Below, piece after piece: positions 1 through 13,847 of a stretch of DNA of 64,000 nt. Position numbers and translations under genes: made by a program. The notes under the pieces are model-generated. The model did no database searches. It was not told the origin of the DNA and saw only the letters and a list, made by a program, of their open reading frames with translations. The DNA is from Gymnorhina tibicen (lineage: Eukaryota > Chordata > Aves > Passeriformes > Artamidae): NCBI GenBank assembly GCA_013399875.1, contig VXAZ01007911.1, positions 337,995 through 401,994 of the forward strand, in the 5' to 3' direction. Positions within the stretch are counted from its first letter, which is position 1. Every line of letters begins with the position of its first letter.

Positions 1-3000
1 GATTTTCCTGTTCTTCGTCTGTGCCATATCACTTTTTGGATGGGAATCAATCCTGGAAAACTTAGTCCGAAAAGAGCTTTTTACAAATGTTCTGATTTCT
101 GACCGAAGGTAACCACAAGACTCTTAAAATTTGAAGCTGCGTCAGTCCTGGCCCACTGCCCATCCTAATAATACACAATTTACCCCAAAATGTAACTTGA
201 GGAGACCTAACAGTTGCAATTCTTTCCGTCATGCCCACTGCTGGTTTATTGTGACAGCAGAGGGACGTGGCCCAGTGCCATATGTCCCTGCAGTTCTGGT
301 CTAAAGCCTCCCATTCCCTGTGAAATACAGCTGACATTTCCATCCACAGTAACCTATTTGCAAAGTATTCATTTGCTCCTTACTTTATGGGAAGCTACTA
401 AAAGACTGCCATTTTATGACCCATTAAAAAAGATGAAAAAATTAAATACAATTGTGAAAGACATTTGCTGGAAGTAATAAATAATTTACCTCCAATTTTC
501 ACGCACTGAAAATTAAACTGGCAACTGCTCAAAAAGTTACTAAAATTACGGTGACAAAGGTATTTCGGAATCAAATGCCTGCATTAAAATAGCAAAAATG
601 CTGTACATAGGAGGAAAGCAAAAAATAGGTCTGTATATTTAAAGGGCATTTTCCCTTCCAACACTGCCTTCATGAAATAATGGATGGCTTTATTATGTGG
701 GCTCCATTTGACCAACCTCACTCTGAAGCCTTTGGCCACTGCTTGCTGGGGTACAACTAACATTTACCCCTTCATTCTCCCTGACCCAAGCAGAGAGGAC
801 TCATTCCCTGGGCTCTGTTAACAAACACTCCTGGACCACAAAGATGACTCTGCATCCAGGGACTCATTCCTGCTGCAGGAGGAGACAACACACAGTGGAA
901 GGGATTTCCAGCCCGGGCTTCTGGGTATGGTGCTCTTCCCAGACCAACAGCCTCAGCTGCACAAGGACAGGGACAGCTCTCCTGGAGCAGGGTTCCAGCC
1001 CTGCCTGTCACGTTTGGTGCAGTCCCACTATGCCAAAGGCCAGCTGTGGCTGGGGAGCACTGGGACCATTCACTCAGCGGGAACTGTGCTGGGGACATGA
1101 CATAACCTGCAGTTAGGAGAAGCGGTCAGAGGTGTTTTCCTCCCATCAGCCACACAGGCACAAAAAGGAGCACTGAGTATTTTCCTGAGGATAGCGGGAC
1201 CTGCTCATCATGGAATTCATTATGGTGTTTGGGGATTGTGGTAAAGAATTAGTACGAACTCTTCCCCCTGCGCTTCTTGGTGTAGCTTAGCACTGATACA
1301 AATTCAGATGATGGTTCTTCAGGATTCCCTCTTGTTACCTCAGAACCCTCTAGCTTTTCCAGCCACATGTCCAATATACTGTCTGTCTGGGCTTGACTTT
1401 CCATGGAACGGGACACAAGTGCAGAGAGACATGAATTTTCACTGCTGGGAACTGCTAGGGAATGTGAGAGAAACGGAAGCCAGCGAGGAACTAGCTCTGA
1501 TCTTGTGGAATCATGGGAACCTGCAGTAACAGGGTACGAAATGTCATTATTCTGTTAAATTAGACTATTAATTCAGCTCAGGATCCTATGGCCACTGCAT
1601 AATGTGCAGCACTTAGTTCTGCTCACGCAGTCCTCACTAATGCTCTGGGAACACTGTGTGCCCTCGGAGGGACGTGAAGGACTGCGCCAGAAATTACTAC
1701 TGATCTTAACACCACATCCATATGGCTGAGGGGCCAGTTAGCCTATACAATTCATTGAGGATGTTTCCATCTGTGAATAGTTCCCATTATACCCTAATTG
1801 TGTCAGATTAAATATATTTCTAAAATATTTGCAGAAGTTAATACTTATAACAGACATTAGGCCTAATCCAGTCCTATTTCTGGCTTCCCCACACCTGAGT
1901 TGATTTCTCTGGCTATTTTGGAGGGGCGAGGCTGTCCCATGCAAGCACCAGAGACTGGGAACCATACTGTCTTTTATTTTTGGTGGAACAAAATGTTGTA
2001 TAGGGAAATAAAAGACAATGCCTACAGTAAACACTTCATCTCAGCGAGTTTGCAATGGAAAGAATCGGTGCAGGTGGGAGTAGTTCCGACCCACTTCGGC
2101 TCCCTGCCCAGGGCTGCAGGGGAAGCCCAGCTGTTTGCAATGAGGGGTAATGCCAATATCCCATCCAGGTCTGGACTGGCCATGGGCACCGCAGTGATGG
2201 CGGGTATTGCCTTCACCTGAGCACAGGGGCTCTGCAACGGTGAAAACGACAGTGAACAGGTGAAAACAGCCTGACCTGGAGCTGGCACCCTACCAGCTGC
2301 TGAGCAGCAGGAAATCAAAAGGGAGAAGCACAAGTGGCTTCTGCTGGTGCTGGGAATGGCTGCATCCTCTGTGTCAGAGAACTGCTGGGCTGCTGGCCAG
2401 CAAGGCTGGAAGAGGCCTGAGCAGCTGAGAGTGCAGAGTTCATCCTGGGGCCTGGGACCTCCAGCAGCAGCCTGCCTGCCTGCTCTCCTCCATTTGGTGC
2501 TTCTCAACGACAGCTGGCTTCGGAGAGGTGACTGGGCTATTTGTGCTTTTGTCTTTTCACAGGAGTGACCAGTGTTATGTGGAATGGGAAATATTTTAGT
2601 GAACATGCTGCCCCTTAACTTGCAAATCCTATTGAATTCTCCTTTTAATTGGTCCCCTTGTCTCTGAATAATGTTTTTTTTCCAATTGATATGTAGCCAC
2701 AGTGTAGGTTTCAGACAGAGCATGAGGCTTGGAAAATTGCTCCTTGAACCCACACTTGAATGCTGATGCCAGCTGCGGAGCTCTCGAGTGACTCAGCACA
2801 AGCACTGCCCCTTACATTAGCGAGTAATTCAGCTCTGTGGCCAAATGACACCCCTGCCTGCATTGCCACAAAGGCCGTGCTAAGGCTACTTAGTGAACAG
2901 CACCACAGAAAGAGCTCAGTGTCACCGCTTAGTTAGAAAGAGAACAGAAATGCTCAACACAGCCACAGCACATTAATCCTTTCTTGAGTTACCCTGAAAG

Positions 3001-6000
3001 ACACATGAGACTAATCTGCACCTTGCAAATACTCTGCCTTTGCTGGCAACAGCTTTTCTAAACTTTTACCTTTCTCAGCAGAGGAAGAAAAAGTGACAAA
3101 ACAAAAATAACAGTAGTAAAGGTAGCCATAGCAAGCAACAGTAACTCTCCTCCCTCTGGTTTTCAGCCACTCACTTTCGTGTTATCAGAAAACTCACTTA
3201 AGTTCCACAAGCCTTTCTTAGCGCTCATTCAGGCAGGCAAAAGGACGTTTTGCACAACTTCATGACCCTGACCAAGTTCTCGGCCTGTCTGACTAAACAG
3301 GTGATGCCTGTGTGCACTGGAAATCACAGGGGTTTGTGTATTTGAGTATTTGTGGGGGAAACAGCTGGGGTGGTTGTCAAGGGCATCTTTTAAATGTGAG
3401 TTTGGACTCACTTTGTGATAACACAGACTGCCTAAGGTTATTCCCTTTGTCTGTTTGTCTGTCTGGTAGAACACGGTGAGACTAAGGTGAGGTGTAACTT
3501 GCACGTGTGCCCGAGGTACTAGGTAACCTGGCATTGCAGAGGGGTGTTGAGTGAGCACCCAGTGAGTTCCAGAGTTAGATGTGCGTGTGGGCAGTGGGAC
3601 TGCTGGATGAATCCAATTGTGAGAGGTCTGGCTGGGCTGGGCTGTTCTGCCAACACTGAGCCAGTAAGATATGACAATGGCTGCTGGGTCAGGTGTAATT
3701 ATGAGCTTGTTGCCTGCTTGCTTTTGAGGCTTACCGCTGTTAGAGAGAAGTACAACTGTGCCATGTTAACACGAGGCACTGACACTTAGTGTGGGAATGT
3801 CAGTGTGTCAGCCCAAGGCACCCAAGTGCGTCCCCTGAGAGCATTAATGGTGCCGGATCAGCTCTCATGCTATTCAGATATTTATTTCGTATTTGCTTGA
3901 AGAATCAGGCCAATGTTTTTGAAAGCACATTTAACTATACCATATGCCTACTTAAATCATCCCTATCAAACAAGTTGTGGGTTGCTGCACTGGTTCATTC
4001 TGTTCTGTTTTCCCTCCCTTCCCAATGTGTTTATGTGTATTTATCCAATTTGCTCTGTTCCTTGTGCCAAATGGCAGGTCTGAGATCCCAGCCAGGCAGG
4101 GGCAGCTGTGCTATTGTTGGTGTCTGACAAAACAGAGGTCACGGGCTGGGCCTGCAACTCTAATGACAGCTTGTGTTGGACATTCTGGGGCAGGCACAGA
4201 GTAATCAGGGTTCATGGGCCCTCAGAAGTAGGAATAAGCCTTAACTTGCCCCTTGGCAACTAAGAGTTCAAGTCTTACTTTTAAGATGTAATTCCTGTGC
4301 AAAATAGCCTCTTGCAAAATATTCTGCTGTTTGTTTACTTTATTGCCATAACTCCTTGCTCCGTCTGGAAAACACCCAACTTTAAACAGCCCACCACAAA
4401 AAGCCAAAACCTGAAAAACCAGCCTAGTTAGAAGAAAAGGTGTCTCCCGCATGGAACTGATCCTAGCTGTTTTCTCACGTCTAAGGCTGATGAGAGTTAT
4501 CAGCTGTGCCAGCCTAGGAAGCGACTGCCCACAGAACGCAGTAGGCTTTTGTCCTCCATGGGAGGACTCTTCCCTCCCTGGAAGGTTGTTCCAAGTCCAG
4601 CCCAGCAGTTCCAGGCAGTGACGCATCAAGGCGTGATCGTTCCCAGTGCCCTTTGTTCAGCAAGAGATCGATCTGCAGGGCTTGGGAATTCTGAACTCTC
4701 TGCTCCTTGGGTGGCCTGACACTTTATCCGCTCTCCTGCTGCCTTTCAGCCCAGAAGGCAGGAGTCTCTAAGCTATTGAAAAGGGAGTTCCTGGGAGCTG
4801 CAGGCCGCCTGTGAGGCACCAGAGCGGGCTGCAGTGGCTGGCCAGCTGAGGAGAGGAGGCACACGTCCCTGGAGCCACTCGGGGAGCGTGCAGCTGCCGC
4901 GAGGCTGCCTGGCTCCGGCTGTGGCACTGCCGTGCTGCTCAGCATGGAAAAGGGAGCGCTGGGGAAACAGCACATCTGTCACCCACACACAGCCCCAACC
5001 TCCACTCAGGGCAGCACCAGATGTGTTTATTCGAGGCATGTACTAACTAGCTACTTAATGGCTTAGAATTATTAGCCACAAGTTAATTAGGCAGACATAT
5101 TCACCATCAGTCACCTTACAAAGCATTGCTTCTTCAACACTGCTTTTACTTCCTGAGTGGCTTTATCAAGCACAGGAAAAAAAAAAGGAGAAAAAGTAAA
5201 AATTCCATAAAGGACCTGCAGCAAGAAATAAATGTGTGAAAGGTGTTCGTGGTGTCCTAATGAATGCTCAGGTAATGAGCGCTCAGGTAATGCCTCAGCT
5301 GAGTGCCTCTCCATGCTGCCAGCACAGTGGCCCAGGGGAGGAAGCAGTGAGACTTAAGGGCCTGCAGCTGATGGGGAAGAAAAGGGAAGTAACAGTGGAA
5401 AAAATTATTCCTTGGTATAGTTAAGTCAAGTTTGTTAAGGCTTGCTTCCCTGCTGCTGCATGTACTGGGTATGTGCCTGAGGATGGAAGCGCTTGCTTGG
5501 CATCCTGCCTGCACGATGAATTTGGGACCACCACTGTCCCAAGGCAACAGGCTCCAGTACTCCAAGACGTGAGACTCAAAAGCAGTTTGTCTGTTCCTGG
5601 CTTCCAGGTCACAGGCAGCAGTGAATGGAGTAAGGGCAGAAGAGGATCTGTCTTTGGGCAGCAGGGACAGTCATGATCCCTGGTTAGGAGCCTGCCATGA
5701 CAACCATTCCATAGAACACCTCCCAGCCGCTCTCCAAAAGGACAGCTGTCTAGAAACCCGGTGAGGTAATCCGAAGGATGGAGCCCACAGTCCGTTCTCT
5801 GCGTCTGTTTGCTTTCATGTGTCCACACTCTTCCCCTTAAATCTGGTGCTTCTGGTATTAATAAAAATAACACTTAGAAAGCAAGATTCAAGGTACCCCT
5901 GTCATGGAAACATCTTGCACCTAGAAATCCTAGAGCACCTGGAGCTGAATGTGAGGCATGTGATGGGTAACAGATTACCTCCTGCATTGCTGTGTGCTTT

Positions 6001-9000
6001 GTGCCTAGTGAGCTGCCCCAAACTTCGTCAGCTCCTCAGAAACCGCAGGTAACCGAGAATTTGGCAACACAGGAGTAGTCATTTTCCTTCCTACCACCCA
6101 GAAAATAATTCCTATTGAATCTTTGCTCTTTAAGTGCGACCAGCTGTTTGTGTTGGACAGGATGTAGGAAGGGATAAATGGAAGCTGAAGACAGCGGCAT
6201 TTGAACAGAGGGCAAATAAGGTCATTAACAGCAGCAATGTGGACTGTCCCACCTTGGCATGCAATCTGATCATCTAGTCGAGGTACCTGTGAGAGAGGTT
6301 TCACTTACACTCAGGTTTAGGCCGGGATTTGTCTTTTTTGGCTCTGTTATTCCTTAAGCTTCCCAGCCCAAAGAGAAGGACACTGCATACTTCTGTCCTA
6401 GCAAAACCTGAGTTCAAGTGCAGGATGCACAAAGATGGAAGCTGGCCAGCGCTGCAGCTGCATGAAAAAATAGACTTCTGTAGTTCCCTGAACTATTTTA
6501 AGAACCATGACAATTCCTCAGCCTGCTGGTTCAGTTTGAATAATCCACTGCCTAGCCTACATCCATCCTTTCTTGCCTGGCCTAGAGGAGAGTCTGCACA
6601 AGATTAGATTGGATGTTTGCAGTAGGCACCATCAAATCCATAATGTTACTGCGATATTCCAGTGAGAAAGGAGAGTTCAAACAGGCAGAGATAAGTAGTA
6701 GTCACATAACTATTCACTAGAAGCATTTCAGTAAAACAGTGTTTTGTTGTGCTAGTTTAAACTGTAGTTCTTGTCATCCACTCACCTAACAAAAGCAAAT
6801 GTGTACGTGTTCAGGCAGTGCGAGAAATGCAGGTTTTCCTGCTGGTCTCTCCATGCAAGGCAGAAGCGGTTTCACCAATGGCTCACCAGAGCAGAAGGCA
6901 GCTGTAGGTGAAGCCAAGCCTACAGACAGATTGTTCTGAATGCAAACTCACAGAACTTAGGGCAGAAGTGAGGAACAAAAGTGAAGCTAGCAAGGAATGT
7001 AGACTTTTAAAGTATCACCGTTTTTCCTTTACTAGTGTTCTAAGAGACAAGGGCTCTGATTGCTTTCCGAGGGACAACGACTACAGAAACACGTGCAGTA
7101 ATGGAGAGGTCACAGCCACCTCTGGTTTGGTTTGATTCTCTCGAGCTGTGGCAGGACAACAAATCCCAGTCTCAGCTGAAAAGGGGAACAGATTTTCTCA
7201 AATATTCTGAGACCTTAAGAGTGTGATTTTTAAATGGGCAATGCAGTAGAATCAGAGTCCTTTTTACTAATCAGTTTGATTGTGTTGTTACACCTGCCAT
7301 CACAGTGTGTAAGTGATCTCTCAAAGCAGTTCAACCTGGGTTGGCCTCCTCACCTTCCTGCAAGGTGTACGTGTACTTTCCCTTTCTGCTTTATTTCAAA
7401 TTTGTCATGTGTTTTATAAGGCATGGGTTGCTTGTGTGAAAATCATGATTAACTGTCAGCTGTTAGCTGATCAGGAGCCTTGTAAGTGAGCTGCGTTTGT
7501 GAGCAGACTATGGAATTTTGCACTTTGGAAGCGGCATGACAAGAAGGGATTTCAAATGGCATAGGCAGCACAGTCATGTTGTCACCCAACCTAAGGATGA
7601 TACATCCATCTGCTACACAGGGTACTGTGGCAAAGCAGGCTTTGAAAAGACTGTTTGGTTAAATCTACAGCTGGCACTTGGGAAGCTCCAGACTCAATGC
7701 AGCCAACAGCTGGGAAGGAAGCAGAAATACACCATGGCCTAAGTCCAGGAGAGCAGGGGCTCACCAACTCAGCATCCTGGGTACTTTGGCATTTTATCTA
7801 TTCCACACAACTTAGTATTGCTCTGCATGTGAAAACTGCTAGTTCATCAGGCAACAAGAAGTGTCTCCCATTATGAAAACATACAGTGAAACCTGTTACG
7901 TGAGTCTTCACTGTTCACCCAGAAACCAAGCTGCGGGTTTAAAAGTCACAAAGCAAGCTAAGCACTTGGGCTGCTTGTGTTCTCTTAATTCCACCCAAAA
8001 GAGCACTAGAAAAGAACAGAGTGGTTGCTGCTACATTAGTGACTAATACTAGCTCCACTACATGAGGAATTACTGGGAGATATCCAGCAGTAGTCTAGGC
8101 TGTGCCAACAGGAAGTCAAGAGTTCAACTATGTACATATCTTTCATAGCTGTCAGTCTTCTGCACAGTAAGCTGCTCAGCTCTGGGCCAAAGCTCCAACT
8201 CCTTCAATAGCAGGTTAGGGAACTGTGTTTCACATGGTAACTGGGGAAAATGTATTTTCCGGTGAACGTGTAAAACTCCAAGTGTATTGTGCTGAGGTGC
8301 ATTATCCACACTGCAGTTCCAGGGTGGCAGCTGTCTGGTTCAGTAACACTCCACAGTGTAAGAAAAAATGCAGCATGTGCAACTAACTTCGGTGCCTTTA
8401 ACCTATACGGACACGTCATGCACTTCACATGCATTTGACGGGACAGGCTGTTTACGTACTCTGGGGCAAACTGTGCCTGGAAAAGCATTTACAGCACCAG
8501 CTTTTGGGGAGCTTCATACTGGGACCTAATTTGCTACTGTTCTTCTGTTGTACGGTAACTGCACGGAAATACCTGGCCTGGGGAGGTGGGGTTTTAACCG
8601 GACTGACTGACATTGTTCTGATGACAAAATCAGTTCCCTTACAACTGTGGTGCTGACTGGTTTTAGCTAAGCCCGGAGCTGCAGAGCTGCTGTGCTGAAC
8701 GCTGGCACAGCCCCAGCAGCTCCCAGATGAGCACTGCTGCTGCGCTGTGGGATGCACAGGCCACTCAGCAGGCACAGGGGTCTGACACCCTGCTGCACCT
8801 GGGACAAGATGCACGTGTCACACAGCTGTGTGAAAAGCAACATCAGGAAACATAGGCATTGAATCTCTCACCCCCTCCCTCTGCTCTCCATGTGGCTCTG
8901 CTCTGTGCTTGCTCTCCCTGCCAGCCATGACCCAGCTCTGGAGACAGCCCTTCTGCCCCGAGCCACCCCACTGGGGTCAAGCACTGAACATTTTTCCTCT

Positions 9001-12000
9001 ACAGCTTTCCAACTTCCCTCCCCCAGCCTGCTGTTTAACGCACAGACCAGATGTGTGTTTGGAGCTTTGCTATCCGTCTGAAGCGCAAGTGAGGCGGCTG
9101 ATTGTTGCTCAAGTCAAAAATGTAACTACAGACAAGTCGTCTAAACAACATGCTTAGTTCTTCAGCTGCTGGAACTGCCACAGATAAATGCCAATGCAGA
9201 ACTGCTGTGCTTCCTACCGGATTAGCATTAGCCTCATCCCTAGTAAGTCTGTGGGAAGAACTACTTGCCAAACAGGGAGAAAGCCAACAAACAAAGCCTT
9301 GGCCCTCCCACAGGACCCAGATCTGATGCGCAGTTTTCTGACTTCAGATTAGCTTAGGGTCTTCAGAAATCTGCGCAGTGAAGTCCAAGCGATCATAAGG
9401 CCCTGAGGCGCGTTTGAGTTGGAGACGAGGAGGGAAGGATTAGTTCTGCAAGGGCCAGAAGTAATGTGCAGCCCTGGCCAGTGACACTGAGAATAAGGCC
9501 AGAGCTGCAGTTTAGCCCCAGTGCTGCAGCTGTTAACTCAGTGCCTCCTTGGATCAGGACATGTGGAGCAGGGGTACACGTCCTGACACCTAATTTTAAT
9601 AATAGCTTGTAAGTGTCAGTGGTAATGTCATCTCTTTAACAGTGGGCCTGAAGATGATCCAGACGAGAGCATATTATGCCCTGTTAAAACAGCTAATCTG
9701 CATAAAACTTATGACGAGCCAGATCTCTTCAGTATTTCATAAACTGGCTGAATATTCATTTTTAAGGCACTGTCCGAATAGGTTGGGTCACAGATGACTA
9801 CTTAAAGCCCATTCCAAAGCTGACACGTACACCAAGGAAATAACATAAGAATGGGGAAAAAATGCAGCAACAAACCACCCCCGTAAAAGCAACAAAATAT
9901 TGCGTTCAGCCAAACCCCTCCCAATTAACATCAGCTGGTTAATGGTGCCAACGTGGGCTGGCATTTGGTTCAGTACTTACTGGCCACTTTTGTACAGGAT
10001 CGGTGCAGGGCAGAGCAAAAAATCAGACTCTACTGTTTTAGGCTTTTCATCTGAAAAAAAAAAAAAAAAAATCACATGATCTTACTATGCTGTGATGAGG
10101 GGCTGCTATGTGAACGTGCAGTGACGTCCCTTGGTTTCCATGCTCCTTAGTGGTCTGTCCTGGCTGGAACTGGCAGCAAGGCAGGCCCAAGGTAAGGAAC
10201 ACGGAGCCCCAGAGCTGGCTGTAAATGCCAGGTGAGCCCATGTTACAGCACTTATTTGAACTACTCGAGTCAGCTCATGCTCTTCCAGAGAGAATATTTC
10301 CTAGAATCAACGCCGTCTTTGCAGACAGTGAGAACACTGTTAGTAGTTTCCTGCTAGTTAGAAGATGAATGTTTGTTTCTAATCGGCTCCATCCCTGCGC
10401 GTTGCATTACAGGACTGCTTTATTAGCTGTGACCCAAGTGTCTTTTTCTCCAGTGTTTCTTCTGGTTTGGAGTCTCTGTGATTCGCAAACCTCTTACACT
10501 TACAAAGCACCTATCTGTAGAGCACATGAAGCACTTATTTGTAGAGCCTTGTGTCCAGTACAGAATTTCTGTTCTGCAGATGTGAAGAGGAAAGGACAGA
10601 GCTTTTTTGCCTCACGTGTTTGGTAAGCTGGGGAAAATTCTGCTCCTGTGTGCAGAACCATCCGCCCAAACTTCCCCACAGCAGGACTGATGATTTCTGT
10701 GCATGGACTATATCCTGACTGTGGGGTGAGAGCAGATAAGTGATCTGCCAGATCGGTGTGGAGATGACTCTGTCCTGCATTTTAGGAACAGGCAGAGAGA
10801 CAAGTGGTTCAGGGGCAGCTGAAGGAGGAGCTGTTGGCATAAATGAGCTTTTTGTATGTGCTATAATCTGCACTGACTGCTTGGCCTAGATTTGGGGCTA
10901 GTTGTGAGGTGGGGAAGAGGGATTAGCACATTGCCATATGTTTTTGTCTTAATGGTATGTTTCATAGATTATTTTTCTATCCCACAGCTCCGTTTGGCAG
11001 GTTTCCTTTCTAGCATTTGGTAATGGTTCTTTATAAATGCAGAACGAGAAAGATGCCAAATGCATCCTTTAAAAGCAGGGGAACTGACACAGTAAGGGTG
11101 TGCTCAGAGGCTGGTCCCAAAGAGAGCCCAGGCTCTCAGTGAGGGGTACTCCAACACCAGCAGATCCTCACCTGAGTGCCCTCTGTGTGTGCCCTCACAT
11201 AGCGAGGGTTCTGCAGAGGGGCTGCCAGTCTTCTGTAGAGGAGACTGCAATGACACAGGGATGATTGTCCTTCTCTTGGGACCATCTCCTTCCTCCTGCT
11301 ACTGCTCCAAGCGCCCTGCCTATTTTCCTGTTCATCCTGGCTCCACCGGCCCCCTTTAGGCTTTCTCTGAAGCAGGCAATCAGAACCCAGAACAGAGCTG
11401 TAGAGAATGACCTTGTGTACTGGGGGAAGGACCACTTGAAATTTCCCTGTTTTCTTCCTGTACTACTCCCCAGCTGCTCGCTGTTGTCCATTACTGAAGA
11501 TGTGGACCAGGGGGATGTAGAAGGCCCTGGCAAGACCCCATAGAGCAGATTGTGTTTTTATAATCAATACATCACTGTGCCATTCCCCTCCCCTCATGTG
11601 CTTCAGCACACCCCTTTCTGAAGCCAAGAAAAAACAAGCAACCCAGAGCTGTAGTTGGCAATTCTCACATCAGATGGTAGCAAGTGTTTGTGGGCAATGG
11701 GAAGCAGGGGTGACAATTGTAATGGAAACTGAAGGGAAATTTATACAAGCGGAATTGACTTACACAGGCTGCCTGCATCCAGAACTACTGGGTTATCCTG
11801 TTATTCTGGCAAACTAGTGTAGGTATTTAACAGGCAGGAGAGATTGGCGCCCCATTCCGGTATATACAATATCCAGGGTAAGGAAGAAACTGCACTGGAA
11901 ACACAAGTTCGATTGTGTAGGAATTTAAGACTGGCTAATACAGAAATCAGACAGCAGGCAGGGAAAAAAATCAGTCATAGCTTTTCCTTCAAGTACATTT

Positions 12001-12719
12001 TTGGTTGTTTTCCATTCTGGCTGGCTTCTAAGGGATCCTGCTTAGAGCTAGAAGTTGGATATCCTAGCCATCCACTGGTGTTTCTGGATAGAAAAAGCAA
12101 ACTCAGATAAAAGCTACGGGGAAGTGCCTGTACAAGGCGTCACGGTCACCATCTGAAACAGAATTGCTTTGGGCTATGGCTGCAGTAAGCCATGATGCTG
12201 GGAACACGGAGCTCATGGACCAGGCAAAATACACCACTGTTCTGACCCGGCCTTCTTCTGTGCTGTTGCAGGACGAGGACTGACGAGCCCCTGAAACCCA
12301 CAGCACGCCTGGCACACCACCCAGAACGGGCAAGAAAACAAGGTAAGTGCCTCTGGGAATTGCAATGAAGATGTCTTGGCCAGGATGATCGTGCAGGAAG
12401 GGGCCTCAGTCAGTACACTGCAGCCACAGTAAACATCTGCTTGCCCAAACGTTAGGAGCCAAACCGTTTTCACCATGCTAATGCCCACAGCCAGGGGGCT
12501 GCCAACACCACTCACAGCTAACGGCACTTGGTAGCAAAATCAAACCACTGAGCAGAGTGTGAAACAGCTTTCCTCCCCTTACTAATCCTCAGAGCTTTCC
12601 TGTTCTCTTCCTCTTTGGTATTTTTCTCTTTCAATTTTCAGCAGCTGAGGTAACGAGAAGCAAAATCAATCACTGCCTCAGGACTACAAAGGCCAACAAT
12701 CTCAAACATCCACACTTAC
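1..12719 (-). other. ANTXR2: ANTXR2 intron 9 (incomplete), no exon recognised
   Basis: This stretch follows the exon 9 donor (GTAAGT at 12714-12719 on the minus strand) and runs off the left edge. I looked for the next Ig-like domain exon, expected to contain a CPAPIL-like motif, and did not find it. The stretch holds scattered short open frames without splice context and an 18-base A run at 10054-10071. It also holds two short direct repeats (5266-5292 and 10505-10547) and AT-rich patches at 5041-5110 and 9590-9780 that could be conserved non-coding elements. No RNA gene or complete transposon was recognised. Confidence 0.7.
10054..10071. repeat. Poly-A run (18 A)
   Basis: Eighteen uninterrupted A residues on the plus strand, in ANTXR2 intron 9. 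No retroposon body was recognised upstream, so this is treated as a simple mononucleotide repeat. Confidence 0.9.
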
Positions 12720-12815
12720 GGATTGTAGTTCCATTCACTTGATAGGTACAAGTCACGCTGTCGGTTCTGCCACCAAGGGTTAAGCCGCTTCCTCTGAGAA
12801 CAACTTGAAACTCCT
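12720..12815 (-). CDS. ANTXR2: ANTXR2 exon 9 (Ig-like domain)
   Basis: The exon is 96 bases, entered in phase 1. A pyrimidine-rich acceptor ending CTCCAG precedes AG-GAG-TTT, and the exon leaves at ATCC followed by GTAAGTG. It encodes EEFQVVLRGSGLTLGG and then RTDSVTCTYQVNGTTI. This corresponds to human [30 protein letters not shown]. The region is the beginning of the Ig-like domain between the vWA domain and the membrane. One N-glycosylation sequon (NGT) is kept near the end. The other mammalian sequon (NGS) is replaced by TDS. The assignment rests on conserved EFQ.VL.G.G and the CTY core plus phase continuity with exon 8. Confidence 0.93.
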
Positions 12816-13786
12816 CTGGAGGGAAAAGCAAACACACAAAATCACCAAACTTCAGTGCACTGCAGTAAGTTACACCAGGGCAGTTTCATTTAGTCTGCAA
12901 GAAACCACAACATAGTAATGCTTCCAACTTAGTGAGATCTCCTTTTTTCCTGAACCCTTGTACTGAATTCTCCCTAGAAATGGGGAAAGTCAAGATTTGT
13001 TCCTAATCTTTATTGAGACAGCCCTATGAAACTGGAAGTGGATTCAGACTATCACCAGGATCTGGGGCTCAGCTGCACAGTAAGACACAGTTTCTCAGTG
13101 AATGAGAAATGAGAAATCTGGGACTCAGAACAAGAAGACTCCCCAAACCCCAGATCAGGCTCACTTGAAGTGCCAGATGAAGAAAACATTTCTCCTCAGT
13201 ACTATTTCTCTGCAAGCTGCCTAAGGGCCACGCTATCTGTGAGGTGTGCAGAGGAGGAGTGAGAACAGTTTTTTTACCAGGGCCAGTGACTTCACCCAGA
13301 GCATCCATGTTTTCACAAAAATACCCAAGTAACATTTTGCAGCTACCTTATTTTGATTGGTCTCCAACTACGTGTGGATTGTGAAGCTCAGAAAGAAGAC
13401 AAGGCCTTAAAATTCTGTGCAACTCTTCTATTTCATTAATATATTGCTCTCGCTGCCCAAAAACGCAGTCATGTGCTTTACTGCTTACACTCCACAGATG
13501 CTGGGGCAGATTTGGGACCAGTGGAGAGCAGACTTGTGGAGGGAGAGGGGCAGGTAAATGCTCTCCAACTTCCATGTGCATAACCCAAGCTATGGAAGCA
13601 AGCCCTGGTGGTCAGCTCCTCTGAGGAGAACAAGAGGTCAACAGAGAAATCCAGTGCTTCTTTAACTTCTTGAGGACTTAAGTTAGAGATGCTTTATTCT
13701 AGGGACATGCAGTTTTCCTCTGGATAAAACAGGGAAATCACAGTCCTACAATAATTGAATAGTACATTAAAATTATAAAACCTTAC
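12816..13786 (-). other. ANTXR2: ANTXR2 intron 8
   Basis: A 971-base intron between exons 8 and 9, with donor GTAAGG and acceptor CCTCCAG on the minus strand. Nothing else was recognised in it. Short open frames on both strands here lack supporting features. Confidence 0.9.
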
Positions 13787-13847
13787 CTCCTACGCAGACA
13801 CTGGATGGCTCCAAATATAAAATCTCAGTGCAAGATTGTTTCAAAAC
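13787..13847 (-). CDS. ANTXR2: ANTXR2 exon 8 (end of vWA domain, start of Ig-like domain)
   Basis: The exon is 61 bases. The acceptor is GCAATAG, and the donor is GTAAGG after GTAGGAG. It encodes VLKQSCTEILYLEPSSVCVG plus the first base of the next codon. The human counterpart is [20 protein letters not shown]. The cysteine in QSCTEI is the vWA-closing cysteine that pairs with one in exon 1 in the human structure. The second cysteine (SVCVG) belongs to the Ig-like domain. Phase 1 at the end fits the start of exon 9, and phase 0 at the start fits the end of exon 7. Confidence 0.95.

Noticed and set aside
2022..2753. 243-codon minus-strand open frame, the longest in intron 9.
   Set aside because: Composition is Ser/Pro/Ala/Cys-rich without domains, codon bias or splice signals, and it lies in a large intron. 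It is plausible as a chance frame.
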